The notes beneath the pieces were generated by a model. The model did no database searches. It was not told where the DNA came from and was given only the letters and a program-made list of their open reading frames with translations. 64,000 bases of DNA, taken from UBA8949 sp942493365 (lineage in GTDB: Bacteria; Bacillota; Clostridia; Saccharofermentanales; UBA5734). The first letter of the stretch is position 1. Every line of letters starts with the position of its first letter. The stretch is from assembly GCA_942493365.1 (NCBI GenBank), contig OW818697.1:620001-684000 (forward strand), read 5' to 3'. Shown in pieces: positions 16,454 through 25,664 of the stretch. The position numbers were made by a program, and so were the translations under genes.

Positions 16454-18318
16454 GTGAGACACAAAAAGCCCCACCGAAAAGAGGCGGCGGCCCGATGGGC
16501 ATGGGCGGACCGATGGGCGGTATGGGCCCTGTTGAAAAGGCCAAGGATTTCAAGGGCGCGTTTGCCAAACTGGTTAATTATATGGGCAAATATACAATTG
16601 CCTTCGTATTTGTCATCATCATGGCTACTGTTTCCACGGTCCTGGCCATCCTGGGCCCGAAAATCATGGGCAATGCCACCGATGAACTTTTCAAGGGCAT
16701 CATGAGCAAGGTCGCCAATACCGGTAACATTGACTTTGACAAGATCGCTCAGATCATGCTGACCCTGCTTATGCTCTATGTGATCAGCGCAGTTTTCTTG
16801 TATGTCCAGGGCTTCATCATGTCCGGTATCACCATGAAGCTGACCTATCGGTTGCGGAAAAATATCAATGACAAAATTCACACCCTGCCGCTCGGGTATT
16901 TTGACAAGACCACCCACGGTGATGTGTTGTCGAGAATCACCAACGACGTCGACACGATCAGCCAGACGCTCAGCCAAAACCTGACCCAGATCATCACCTC
17001 GGTGACCTCGGTCATCGGCATCACTGTGATGATGTTCACCATCAGCTGGGAGCTGACCCTGGCAGCGCTGTGCGTTCTGCCGCTGACCGCGATTTTTGTT
17101 CTGGCCATCATGAAGAACTCCAAAAAACATTTTGCCAATCAGCAAAAATCGCTGGGCGAGGTCAATGGCCATGTCGAAGAGATGTTCGGCAGCCATGTCA
17201 TTGTCAAAGCCTTTAACGGTGAAGAAGATTCGACCGAGGCTTTTTCCAAATACAACGACTCACTTTACAATGCCGCCTGGAAAGCCAACGCGCTGTCCGG
17301 CCTGATCATGCCGATCACCGGCTTCATCAGCAACATCGGCTATGTCGTGATCTGTATCCTGGGCGGTTCCCTGGCGGCGGCCGGCTCGATGACTGTCGGT
17401 GGCATCCAGTCGTTCATTCAGTATGTCCGTCAGTTCACGCAGCCGTTGTCGCAGATTGCCAACATCTCCAACGTGTTGCAGCAAACCGCTGCAGCGTCCG
17501 AGCGCGTTTTTGAATTCCTGGGCGAAACTGAGGAAGTGGCTGAACCGGTCGACGCGTTGAAAGTTGATCGTTGCCAGCCTGATCTGGGCGCCGTCGAATT
17601 TGACCATGTTGCCTTCGGCTACAAACCAGAGACCACGATCATCCGCGATTTCAGCGCCAAGCTCAAAACCGGCCAGAAGGTCGCCATCGTCGGCCCGACC
17701 GGTGCCGGCAAGACCACCATGGTCAAGCTGCTGATGCGCTTCTACGACGTCAACAGCGGTGCTATCCTGGTTGATGGGCAGGATATTCGACTATACAAAC
17801 GCAACGACCTGCGTTCGATGTTCGGCATGGTGCTGCAGGACACCTGGTTGTTCAATGGCACGATCACAGAAAACATCCGCTACGGCAATCTCAAAGCCAG
17901 CGACGAAGATGTCAAAAAAGCCGCTGTCGCTGCCCAAGTTGATCACTTTGTGCGCACGTTGCCCGAGGGCTACAACATGGTCCTGAATGAAGAAGCCAAT
18001 AACATATCTCAGGGCCAGAAGCAGCTACTGACCATTGCCCGTGCCATTCTGGCCGACCCGGAGATTTTAATCCTCGACGAGGCCACCAGCAGCGTAGACA
18101 CCCGTACGGAAATCCACATCCAAAAGGCCATGGACAACCTGATGAAGGGCCGCACCAGCTTCGTCATCGCGCACCGCCTGTCGACCATCCGCAACGCCGA
18201 TCTGATCCTGGTCATGCGCGACGGTGACATTGTCGAACAGGGTACGCACGACGAACTGATCAGCCAGAACGGCTTCTACACCGCGCTGTACCAGAGCCAG
18301 TTTGACACGGCCAGCTAA
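16450..18318 (+). CDS. ABC exporter half-transporter, canonical-site subunit
   Basis: 622 residues; AAGGAGG precedes the ATG at 16450. It begins with a cytosolic Gly/Met/Pro-rich tail (RGGGPMGMGGPMGGMGPVEK), then six membrane helices, then an ATPase domain with Walker A IVGPTGAGKTT, signature NISQGQKQLLTIARA and complete Walker B ILILDEATSSVD with its catalytic Glu, and the H-loop IAHRLST. Together with the upstream subunit it should form a heterodimeric drug or lipid exporter. The stop overlaps the convergent SDR gene by four bases. Confidence 0.9.
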   Translation: MSETQKAPPKRGGGPMGMGGPMGGMGPVEKAKDFKGAFAKLVNYMGKYTIAFVFVIIMATVSTVLAILGPKIMGNATDELFKGIMSKVANTGNIDFDKIAQIMLTLLMLYVISAVFLYVQGFIMSGITMKLTYRLRKNINDKIHTLPLGYFDKTTHGDVLSRITNDVDTISQTLSQNLTQIITSVTSVIGITVMMFTISWELTLAALCVLPLTAIFVLAIMKNSKKHFANQQKSLGEVNGHVEEMFGSHVIVKAFNGEEDSTEAFSKYNDSLYNAAWKANALSGLIMPITGFISNIGYVVICILGGSLAAAGSMTVGGIQSFIQYVRQFTQPLSQIANISNVLQQTAAASERVFEFLGETEEVAEPVDALKVDRCQPDLGAVEFDHVAFGYKPETTIIRDFSAKLKTGQKVAIVGPTGAGKTTMVKLLMRFYDVNSGAILVDGQDIRLYKRNDLRSMFGMVLQDTWLFNGTITENIRYGNLKASDEDVKKAAVAAQVDHFVRTLPEGYNMVLNEEANNISQGQKQLLTIARAILADPEILILDEATSSVDTRTEIHIQKAMDNLMKGRTSFVIAHRLSTIRNADLILVMRDGDIVEQGTHDELISQNGFYTALYQSQFDTAS

Positions 18319-19076
18319 TTGGACAAGGGCTTTTTGAGTTTCTGTACAGCATACAGCAGGCGCAGCAGCAGTTTGTCGCTGAGCAGCCGCTGACCGAAAA
18401 CAAATAATTTTGTCGCAAGACCGGGGAAGATGAGCAGTTTGCGCTGACTCATCTTTTTCAGCGCGTAGGCCGCGACCACCGGGCTGGACAGACCTTTGGC
18501 ACCATGGCTGACGCCGGCGCGACGATTGAAATCGGTGCTGACCGGGCCGGGGCACAGTACACTGATCGAGACCTTGCTTTTACGCTGGCGCAGTTCTTCG
18601 TAAATAGCCTCACTCAGCCGCAGGACATAAGCCTTCGAGGCATAGTAGCCCGCCATCATCGGGCCGGGCAGAAAGGCCGCCAAGGACGCGACATTGAGGA
18701 TCGCGCCGTGGTCAGCGGTGATCATGTCCGCTAAAAACAGCTTGGTCAGGATGTGGACCGCTTCAATATTAAGGGCGACCAGCTCAAGATCATCTGCCAG
18801 GCGAGTCGCGGCAAATTCGCCATAGACACCCATGCCAGCGTTGTTGATCAGGATATCCAGAGGCTGACCCTTGACCTTGTCGTACAATGCGACACAGGCC
18901 GCGCGGCTGGACAGATCCGTCGCCACGATTTCTGAAGGTGTCGGCAGCTCGCGCAGCAGCGCCATCAGCTGATTGCGGCTACGCGCCACCAGGATCAATT
19001 CGTAGCCCTGACGGCTGAGGATGATCGCCATGTCGCGGCCGAGGCCGGAGCTGGCACCGGTGATCAAAGCTCGCAT
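18315..19076 (-). CDS. Short-chain dehydrogenase/reductase
   Basis: 253 residues, classical SDR fold. Nucleotide motif ITGASSGLGRDMA, NAG motif ILINNAGMGVYG, catalytic Ser in VASLAAFLPGP and the YxxxK pair in YYASKAY. A C-terminal hydrophobic/basic extension (KLFVFGQRLLSDKLLLRLLYAVQKLKK) suggests membrane association, as in DltE/YqjQ-type SDRs. Substrate not predictable. Ends against the ABC exporter gene. Confidence 0.87.
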   Translation of the reverse strand: MRALITGASSGLGRDMAIILSRQGYELILVARSRNQLMALLRELPTPSEIVATDLSSRAACVALYDKVKGQPLDILINNAGMGVYGEFAATRLADDLELVALNIEAVHILTKLFLADMITADHGAILNVASLAAFLPGPMMAGYYASKAYVLRLSEAIYEELRQRKSKVSISVLCPGPVSTDFNRRAGVSHGAKGLSSPVVAAYALKKMSQRKLLIFPGLATKLFVFGQRLLSDKLLLRLLYAVQKLKKPLSN

Positions 19077-19096
19077 ATTAAGGCCTGCTTTCTGCG

Positions 19097-20992
19097 TCAG
19101 TCATCCAGTTCCAAACCCTTGATGACCGTCTTGTCGAGCGAATAATGATATGGGATGATAACCGAAGCGACATTTTTGAAATGGCTGAGATTTTTCTCAA
19201 TAAAGTAGGTCGTTTGATTGTGCAGAACCATGTCGTACCAGTGCTTCGTGACGTACTTGATCAATACCAGGGTCAGCTGTTCACCATGATCAAGAACCTT
19301 CTCGCGTTCGAAGACATAGGCCTGGAGGGGTTTAATGATATCACGATAGGGGTTCTCGATGATTTCCAATTTGAAAGGAATTTTCAAAGCCGCCCACTGC
19401 GCGCGCAATTCCTGAGCATGCTCTGGATAGCGGCAAACATGCAGGACGGTGATGTCATTGGAAATGGTATTGGCGTAATTCATGGCCTTGAGCGTGGCCT
19501 TGTTGATCGTTTGCAGCAGCACCACACAGGGCGACCCCTTTTTATCCTTGTCGCGTGGATAGAAGGGCCCGAATTCCTTCAGTTCAATCTGTTTGGCAAC
19601 ATGGGAATAATGCTGATTGACATACAACATGACAAAGACGATGAGGGGCATGGCAATCGCCAGCATCCAGGCGCCGTCCAAGAATTTAAAGCCAAAAACG
19701 ACCAGTGTGCCGACCCCCGTAACAACGGCGCCGAAGAGGTTGATCAGGGATTTATATTGCCAGCCTTTGTCCTTCTCGCGATGCCACTTGCGGAACATGC
19801 CGAATTGCGACAAGGTAAAAGAAATGAAAACACCGACGGAGTAAAGCGGAATCAGGCGATGCGGGTTGCTGTCAAAGGCAATGATCAACAAGGACGAAAT
19901 GACCATGATGAAAATGATGCCGTTGGAAAAACTCAGTTTTGAACCGCGATGTGAGAATTGTCTGGGCATGAAGCGGTCATGAGCGAGGATGTACATCAGA
20001 AGCGGCAGGCCATTGTAGGCCGTGTTGGCAGCCAGGATCAAGATCAGGGCGGTAGCCGCCTGCACCAGATAATACAAAACATTGTTGCCAAAAACGGCCT
20101 GGGCAATTTGCGCCGTGACGGTCGTTCCATCGACGTGCAAAACCTGCAAATTGACAGCCAAGATGCCGGTGCCGCCGAAGACCAAAATGATTATACCGGC
20201 CAGCAGATAAAGCACATGTCGTGAATTGCGCTGCGCCGGCTCCTTAAAGGAGGGAACGGCATTGCTGACGGCCTCGACGCCGGTCAAGGCCGAACAGCCT
20301 GACGCGAACGCGCGCAGGAGCAGCAGGACGATCAAGCCGGTGAACACCTGGCCCGAGAATGCCGCTTCCTTTTGCTCCAGCGTATAGCTGATGACGGGCA
20401 AGGTGCCCAGCGCCAGCCGGACCAGTCCGGTCACGATCATGGCGCCCATCAATACGATGAAGGCGTAGGTCGGCACACCGAAGACACGGGAGGACTCGCG
20501 CATCCCCCGCAAATTGCCAAGCGTGATCAGCACGACACAACCAACAGAAATTAAAACCTTGTAGGGTGATATTTCAGGGATGGCTGCTGTGATGGCCATG
20601 GTCGCGGCCGAAATACTGACGGCAACCGTCAGGATATAATCGACGACCAATGATGAGGCCGCCACCACAGACGGCACGCGGCCGAGATTTTCTTTTGAGA
20701 CATTGTAGGCACCGCCGCCGTTGGGATAATGGGAGATGATCTGCGAATAGGAAAACGCCAAGATCAAGAGCAGCAGGATGATCGATACAATTACACCGGG
20801 CACATAATTAAATGCTGCGAAGCCCAGCAGCGGTACCAGGACGATCAGGATTTCTTCGACGGCGTAAGCGACTGATGAAACGGCGTCGCTGGCCATGATC
20901 GGCAGGCCCCATAAGCGTGACAGTTTCTGGTGCTTGATGTCATCGGACCGCAACGAGCGGCCCAACAAAACACGCTTTAACTTGTTAAACAT
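19097..20992 (-). CDS. KimA-like potassium importer, APC superfamily
   Basis: 631 residues, about 12 membrane helices and a cytosolic C-terminal domain of about 160 residues. Motifs agree with Bacillus subtilis KimA (YdaO): YPNGGGAYNVSKENLG, VVDYILTVAVSIS, ASGCSALTGVEAVSNAVPSF, ILAANTAYNGLP and RLIPLYSVGVFISFTLSQ. The C-terminal domain ends near LHNQTTYFIEKNLSHFKNVA, as in KimA. KimA imports K+ with H+ and is inhibited by c-di-AMP. No c-di-AMP riboswitch is visible in the 160-base upstream region. It has its own promoter, so it is expressed apart from the adhesin gene behind it. Confidence 0.82.
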   Translation of the reverse strand: MFNKLKRVLLGRSLRSDDIKHQKLSRLWGLPIMASDAVSSVAYAVEEILIVLVPLLGFAAFNYVPGVIVSIILLLLILAFSYSQIISHYPNGGGAYNVSKENLGRVPSVVAASSLVVDYILTVAVSISAATMAITAAIPEISPYKVLISVGCVVLITLGNLRGMRESSRVFGVPTYAFIVLMGAMIVTGLVRLALGTLPVISYTLEQKEAAFSGQVFTGLIVLLLLRAFASGCSALTGVEAVSNAVPSFKEPAQRNSRHVLYLLAGIIILVFGGTGILAVNLQVLHVDGTTVTAQIAQAVFGNNVLYYLVQAATALILILAANTAYNGLPLLMYILAHDRFMPRQFSHRGSKLSFSNGIIFIMVISSLLIIAFDSNPHRLIPLYSVGVFISFTLSQFGMFRKWHREKDKGWQYKSLINLFGAVVTGVGTLVVFGFKFLDGAWMLAIAMPLIVFVMLYVNQHYSHVAKQIELKEFGPFYPRDKDKKGSPCVVLLQTINKATLKAMNYANTISNDITVLHVCRYPEHAQELRAQWAALKIPFKLEIIENPYRDIIKPLQAYVFEREKVLDHGEQLTLVLIKYVTKHWYDMVLHNQTTYFIEKNLSHFKNVASVIIPYHYSLDKTVIKGLELDD

Positions 20993-21027
20993 AGTTTTAC
21001 CTAACCTTGTACTTTAAATATCTGATC

Positions 21028-21055
21028 ATTTTATCACTTGGGCAGTGATTTGCAA
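21028..21055 (-). promoter_or_regulatory. Promoter of the KimA-like gene
   Basis: Minus strand TTGCAA (21050-21055), 16-base spacer, TAAAAT (21028-21033), 36 bases ahead of the ATG at 20992. Confidence 0.55.
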
Positions 21056-21076
21056 GATGCAAATAGAATTCCTTCA

Positions 21077-21110
21077 TAAATAGAAGAGAGCCGATTATTA
21101 TCGACTCTCT
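21077..21110 (-). terminator. Intrinsic terminator of the adhesin gene
   Basis: Minus strand stem of 11 bp with one mismatch (21085-21095 pairing with 21100-21110), 4-base loop, then a T-rich tail (TTCTATTT). It lies about 43 bases after the adhesin stop. Confidence 0.75.
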
Positions 21111-21152
21111 CCGTTATCTATATGACAATATGTGACAAGTATAGTTGGAAAT

Positions 21153-24100
21153 TTATTTCTGATCGGGTGTCACGTCATGGGCGGTTTTGCGTCTGCGGAA
21201 CAGCGCGATCGCGGCAGCTCCGAAAAGCAGGTATAGACCGATCAATGCGTTGGCGTCCGTTTCGCCAGTCAGCGGGATCTCTTCGTCCAGTAGGATGCTG
21301 GCGGTTGACTGTCTGCTGACCGAAAGAACGTTGGGATCCTCGAGCGTTATGCCGACTTTGGCCTCGACGAGGGCGATGTTATTGACAACGGCTGCGAGGT
21401 CGGCTGTGGTGCTGGTGTAGTCGTAGCTATAGGTGATTGAAGCACCAGGGGCCAACGAATCAATGTGCAGCGTTGCGATGCCGCCAACGCCGGCTTGCCA
21501 GGTGGTTGTCGTGCCAGCGGTGACATTATTGACCGTTGAGCCGACGACTGCTTTGTTGTCAGTCAAAACGACATCGACCAGCTCAAGACTGCCGGTGTTC
21601 GAAACGATAATGGTGAAGCGGAAGATGTCGCCCGGATTGCCCATGGCCAGGTTGGCCACGCTGCCGCCCTTGGTCAGGTTCTGTACGGTCTTGCTCAGAG
21701 CCAGACCGGCGCGGCTGAGTGGTGTCGCGACGACATCAATCGCTGCAGTATCAACATCCGAAACAAGTGCACCGTTCGGGTAATCAGGTGTCGGGTTGAG
21801 TGTGCCGGAGACGCTGGCGGTGTTGTTGATCGATTCTCCGATATCAGCTGTACCGCTGATGTAATCATAAGTCAAAACAATTGATGCTCCGGCTTCCAGA
21901 TCGCCCAAGTTCAGCGTCGCGACGCCACCGACGTCAGCCCAAGCGGGGGTGGTGCCGGCGGTGATGTTGGTGACTGTCGAACCAGGAACAGCCAGGCTGT
22001 CGGTCAGCGTAACATCAGTCAGTTTGACATTGCCGTTATTGGTCACGGTGACAGTGTAACGGGCGGTTTCACCGGCATACAATTCCGTCAGATCCGCAGG
22101 CAGGCCCAATCGAGTGAAGTTGGCGACCTGCTTGATGATGCTGATGTCGGGATTGTTGTCGAAATTGTCAATGACATCAACGGACAGGATTCCATCCGAA
22201 CCGGCACCGACTTCCATATAGACCAGAACCGGGTCGGCGAGGTGGAAACCGGTCGGAGCGGTTGTTTCGACCAGCAGGTAGTAACCAGGTGCGTAAGCGC
22301 CTTCAGTGGTGACCGTGCCGTTGCTGCCCGTGGTCAGCCCAGTCTCGAGGGCTTCGCCCATAGGGTACCATGTATCGCCGTCCTGAGTAGCAGCGAAGAG
22401 ATCAAATACAGCACCGGGCAAACGGGTTGTGCCGTCGCGCTGATCAAGCTTGACGATTTCAATGTGATTTTTGACGATCGTGTTGGTGATGGTCAGATCG
22501 GTCTGATCGTATGCTGTGGTATAACCGGGAACTGCGCTGATTTCGCCGATGGTGTAGGTGTAAGGGTCACCGGCAGCATCCAGCTCAGGCAGTTGGGCAT
22601 ATGCATGTGACCAGCTGCCGTCAGCATCGAGCGTGACGGGGTCGCCATAGGCGATACTGTTCTGATAAAGCTGAACCACGACGGACAGGGCGCGGATGCC
22701 GGCGGCGTTGTCGTCGTCAACCCAGACCTTGGTCACGGTTTTGTTGATATACCAGCTGGCATCCAGGGTGATGTCCTCAGCGGGCATGGTGCTGGGCACA
22801 ACGGGGGTCCAATAAGCAAAGGTAAAGCCGGTGCGGGTGGGGTTGGTCGGAGCGCTGACGCTGGCACCATAGAGCTCGGTGATCGGATCGACGTCGGTGC
22901 CGCCATGGCTGTTGAAGCTGATGGTGAAGGATTTGCGGGTGTACTCTACCCGAATGACCGTGCTGCCGTCACCGGCGATGATCGCTGTAGGAGCCACTGT
23001 AGGAGCAGTAAAACCGTCGAAACTTCTCAAGATAGCGACCGCTTCGGTATTGGTCGTGCCGTTCGTGTAGTCGGTACCTTCGAGTGTCCAGCCGCCACCG
23101 AGGTTCTCGGTATAGTGCTCAACGATGTAAGGTGTGTCAGTATTGGCGGTATAGGTCACGGTGACTGTGACATCGTCGGCGGGCATGGTGCCGGCAACTA
23201 TCGCGATATCAGGCGTGTAGCCGGCGACGGACGGTGAATTGATGCTGTAAGGATCATTGTAATCGTGTAGTTCGTTGTAGTCGCTGGGGGCGGTTGAACC
23301 GTCGGCCATGACATAATCGATGTGCAGGATGTAGCTGTTGATGTTCCAGCTGGCAACCAGGGTCATGTCAGCGGCCGGCATGATCGCGGGCATTTCCGGT
23401 GTCCAGTAGGCAAAGGTATAACCGGTTTTGGTCGGATCGGCCGGCGCGGTGAGCGACGTACCATAAGGTCTGGTCATGGGAGCAATTTCCGTGCCGCCCA
23501 TGGAGTTAAAGTCGATGGTGTAGGAATTGCGGGTGTACTCGACAATGATGACCGTGCTGCCGTCGGCCGCGATGATGGCGGTCGGGGCAGTGGCGGGCGG
23601 GCTAAAGCCGGGGTAGCTGTTGAGTGAGGCCGTAGCCAGCGTGCCGGTGGTGCCGGCCAGGTTGGTGTCGGTTTCTTCGAGCGTCCAGCCGCCACCGAGG
23701 CTGGCTGTGTAATGCTCGACGAGATAAGGCGTATTCTGGTTTGGTGTCCATTGAGCATAGACGGTGAGACTGGTGTGAATGACTGTGCTGCCGTTAAAGA
23801 CTGTTCCGCCGCTGGTTTCCCAACCAGCGAAAGTGTAACCGGTTTTGGTTGGCGGAGTCGGCAGGGTGACAGTCGTATCAATGTTGGTGGTGATCGAAGT
23901 GGGATTGGCTTCGGTCGTGCCGCCGTTTTTGTCAAAGGTGACGGTGACCTGGGGAATAGTGTAGGAAACTTTGACCTGGATCTGGTCAAGGGCAAGGTTA
24001 TTGGGAGAACCTTGCGCAAGGAGTCTGATTCGGAAATCGTGGCTGTTGATCAGCGCCGGCGTCCAACTGGTGTAGCCCCAATTATCGGTTGCGCTCCCGG

Positions 24101-25190
24101 CAATAATTGTCGAATCGGTACCGGTATTTTCGTTATAGTTACCAACGGCTCCACTGGTATGAAGATTCCAATCATCGCCGCCGTCAATCGAAATGTCGAC
24201 ATTCCATCTGTCATTACCGTCATGACGATGGCCCTCAAGGCCGACGGTGATGCCATTGATTATAGCGTTGGCCGGGACAAGATTGCCAAAACCATAATAG
24301 GTCGCGTAGTCGCCATTTTCATTGAACACTGCATAGCTGTCATTTGAACTGTAAGCATTGACATAAGTCGAGTCACCGCCGACCAGATCATCGCCGCTGC
24401 CGTGTGTGGGCTGTGTCCAGCCACCCTCAAAAGAGGCGGCGATGGTGTGGTTGGCCGTCACATTGTTGAAGGAGTAACTGTTGATGCGGCCTTGGGACGC
24501 TCCGTCAACCAGCACATCGGCAACGATGTAGCCAGTGCTGGGGGGGATGGTGAAGGTTTGATTGGCATGCTCGATCAAATTGACCGTACCATTCGGTGTG
24601 ATGGTGCCGCCGGTGCCGGCTGACGCGTCGATGGTGTAGGTGATCGGCGTGTGATAGCTGACGATAACAGCGATATCACCAAGGTAGGCGTTGTTGCCGC
24701 CAGATGTGCCGGCTATTTTTACCTTAAATGTTTTGTTGATAAAATTTTCAGCCGTCCAGGCCAGACCCCAGAGCGAGGTTGCGCCGGTGAAATTGTAAGA
24801 GGCACCGGTTGTTGTAAAGGCTGTCGTTTGAGCGGCGCTGAAGGCAGAGCCGTTTGCCGAAACAGAAACTGATAATTGACGAGAATTACTGTCATGGCTG
24901 CCATACAGCACGACCTTGACGCTGTCGATGATATCACCGGACGCGATGGCCGTGCCGAAGTTGAAATTCGTGAAGGTCGCGCGGTCGCTTGAGCTGTCAT
25001 AGGTTGCGAAGCTAGGCAGTGAACCATCGTAAGCATTGCTGACATTGGTTACGCTGTTGACGTCAGCAGTTCCGCTGGGCCTTACAGCCGAGGTGTCTGC
25101 CGCGTAGGCCGGATTGACCATCATCAGAAGCATGGACAGGATGATGGTCAGGGCAAGGGCAGTCCGCTTGATTGATCGTTGATTTTTCAT
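21153..25190 (-). CDS. Cell-wall-anchored multidomain adhesin
   Basis: 1345 residues. A signal peptide (about 1-30, ending NPAYA) is followed by beta-rich N-terminal regions. Then come three Listeria-Bacteroides (InlB B-type) repeats near 415-480, 556-613 and 755-811 (FNSMGGTEIAP, KTGYTFAYWTP patterns), alternating with two MucBP-like modules (YLVEHYTASLGGGW and YIVEHYTENLGGGW, near 483 and 688). Next are a Cna-B domain (about 817-903, KTVTKVWVDDDN), a SpaA-like domain (about 907-1013, IEIVKLDQRDG) and two DUF11-like repeats (about 1015-1293). The C-terminus has a sortase-type IPLTGETD, membrane helix and RRRKT. No sortase gene is in the window. AGGAGG precedes the ATG. The leader holds a terminator and a riboswitch-like element. 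Confidence 0.92.
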   Translation of the reverse strand: MKNQRSIKRTALALTIILSMLLMMVNPAYAADTSAVRPSGTADVNSVTNVSNAYDGSLPSFATYDSSSDRATFTNFNFGTAIASGDIIDSVKVVLYGSHDSNSRQLSVSVSANGSAFSAAQTTAFTTTGASYNFTGATSLWGLAWTAENFINKTFKVKIAGTSGGNNAYLGDIAVIVSYHTPITYTIDASAGTGGTITPNGTVNLIEHANQTFTIPPSTGYIVADVLVDGASQGRINSYSFNNVTANHTIAASFEGGWTQPTHGSGDDLVGGDSTYVNAYSSNDSYAVFNENGDYATYYGFGNLVPANAIINGITVGLEGHRHDGNDRWNVDISIDGGDDWNLHTSGAVGNYNENTGTDSTIIAGSATDNWGYTSWTPALINSHDFRIRLLAQGSPNNLALDQIQVKVSYTIPQVTVTFDKNGGTTEANPTSITTNIDTTVTLPTPPTKTGYTFAGWETSGGTVFNGSTVIHTSLTVYAQWTPNQNTPYLVEHYTASLGGGWTLEETDTNLAGTTGTLATASLNSYPGFSPPATAPTAIIAADGSTVIIVEYTRNSYTIDFNSMGGTEIAPMTRPYGTSLTAPADPTKTGYTFAYWTPEMPAIMPAADMTLVASWNINSYILHIDYVMADGSTAPSDYNELHDYNDPYSINSPSVAGYTPDIAIVAGTMPADDVTVTVTYTANTDTPYIVEHYTENLGGGWTLEGTDYTNGTTNTEAVAILRSFDGFTAPTVAPTAIIAGDGSTVIRVEYTRKSFTISFNSHGGTDVDPITELYGASVSAPTNPTRTGFTFAYWTPVVPSTMPAEDITLDASWYINKTVTKVWVDDDNAAGIRALSVVVQLYQNSIAYGDPVTLDADGSWSHAYAQLPELDAAGDPYTYTIGEISAVPGYTTAYDQTDLTITNTIVKNHIEIVKLDQRDGTTRLPGAVFDLFAATQDGDTWYPMGEALETGLTTGSNGTVTTEGAYAPGYYLLVETTAPTGFHLADPVLVYMEVGAGSDGILSVDVIDNFDNNPDISIIKQVANFTRLGLPADLTELYAGETARYTVTVTNNGNVKLTDVTLTDSLAVPGSTVTNITAGTTPAWADVGGVATLNLGDLEAGASIVLTYDYISGTADIGESINNTASVSGTLNPTPDYPNGALVSDVDTAAIDVVATPLSRAGLALSKTVQNLTKGGSVANLAMGNPGDIFRFTIIVSNTGSLELVDVVLTDNKAVVGSTVNNVTAGTTTTWQAGVGGIATLHIDSLAPGASITYSYDYTSTTADLAAVVNNIALVEAKVGITLEDPNVLSVSRQSTASILLDEEIPLTGETDANALIGLYLLFGAAAIALFRRRKTAHDVTPDQK

Positions 25191-25232
25191 GACAGTATCC
25201 TCCTAAAATGGATTGTTTTCTTGCTAAAATAC

Positions 25233-25257
25233 AAAAAAACCGGCCTTTTGGCCGGTT
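25233..25257 (-). terminator. Leader terminator upstream of the adhesin gene
   Basis: Perfect 8-bp GC-rich stem AACCGGCC / GGCCGGTT with a 4-base loop followed by seven T on the minus strand. It lies between the promoter and the ribosome site of the adhesin gene, so it can only act as an attenuator. Its 5' arm is the same AACCGGCC that ends the riboswitch-like element. Confidence 0.88.
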
Positions 25258-25321
25258 ACGCTACTAGCTCCTGCTTGATCTCAGCGTCCATATCACGATC
25301 AAGCTCTCAATGCTTCCAGAC
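25250..25321 (-). promoter_or_regulatory. Candidate class II cyclic-di-GMP riboswitch (aptamer)
   Basis: The minus strand contains GGAAGCAT, later TGGACGCTGA, a short hairpin region, then GAGCTAGTAGCGTAACCGGCC-like sequence. Compared from memory with the Clostridium acetobutylicum c-di-GMP-II aptamer (GGAAACAAT ... TGGGCACTTGA ... GAGTTAGTAGTGCAACCG), the conserved TAGTAG and AACCG are kept. The P3 stem GCACT/AGTGC is replaced by ACGCT/AGCGT (25283-25287 with 25258-25262), so paired positions have changed together. The ligand-contacting A, A and G are present. The 3' part is also the terminator 5' arm, so ligand binding should favour read-through. The pseudoknot partner (GGUU in the known RNA) is not obvious. 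Confidence 0.55.
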
Positions 25322-25498
25322 AATATGAAGTTGTAGAGTGCAAAAACACCACCTTGCGAGGGCGGTCAGGGCAATCATGAAATTACACAGATGCAAACGT
25401 CTCCTGCTTGATATAGAGGCAGGAACTCTGTTTTCAGCCACGCTTTATATGCAGGATAAACGTGGTTAACCTTTATTGCCATTTCTAGATGTAACTGA

Positions 25499-25527
25499 AC
25501 TGTAACATACGTAATAATTCTTGTCAA
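25499..25527 (-). promoter_or_regulatory. Promoter of the adhesin transcript
   Basis: Minus strand perfect TTGACA (25522-25527), 17-base spacer, TACAGT (25499-25504; 4 of 6). It implies a leader of about 300 nt before the ATG at 25190. Between it and the riboswitch candidate lie about 170 nt that hold a 35-codon frame (25375-25482) without a ribosome site and several small hairpins. Confidence 0.55.
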
Positions 25528-25591
25528 CACTTTTTTCAAATGTATCGAAATATCAACAAACAACGATGACAGGCCTTTTGCGCAGATAAAA

Positions 25592-25635
25592 TGAAAAAAC
25601 ACTTCCTGCATTTTTACAAAAGCTGCAGGAAGTGT
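25592..25635 (-). terminator. Intrinsic terminator of rplY
   Basis: Perfect 12-bp stem (25599-25610 with 25624-25635; ACACTTCCTGCA / TGCAGGAAGTGT) with a 13-base loop, then a T-run on the minus strand. It lies about 30 bases behind the rplY stop. Confidence 0.88.
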
Positions 25636-25664
25636 CATGATCGTCATGGCGATTTTGATGACAT

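Noticed and set aside
20993..21152. c-di-AMP (ydaO) riboswitch ahead of the KimA-like gene
   Set aside because: The region is filled by the adhesin terminator and a promoter only 36 bases from the ATG; no room for the aptamer.
23474..24019. Long open frame antisense to the adhesin
   Set aside because: Pro/Arg/Ser/Thr-rich translation typical of the opposite frame of a Gly/Thr/Pro-rich repeat gene; no ribosome site or homology.
25375..25482. 35-codon frame in the adhesin leader
   Set aside because: Starts about 10 bases from the predicted transcription start with no ribosome site; the codons show no family resemblance. More likely chance or structured leader RNA.
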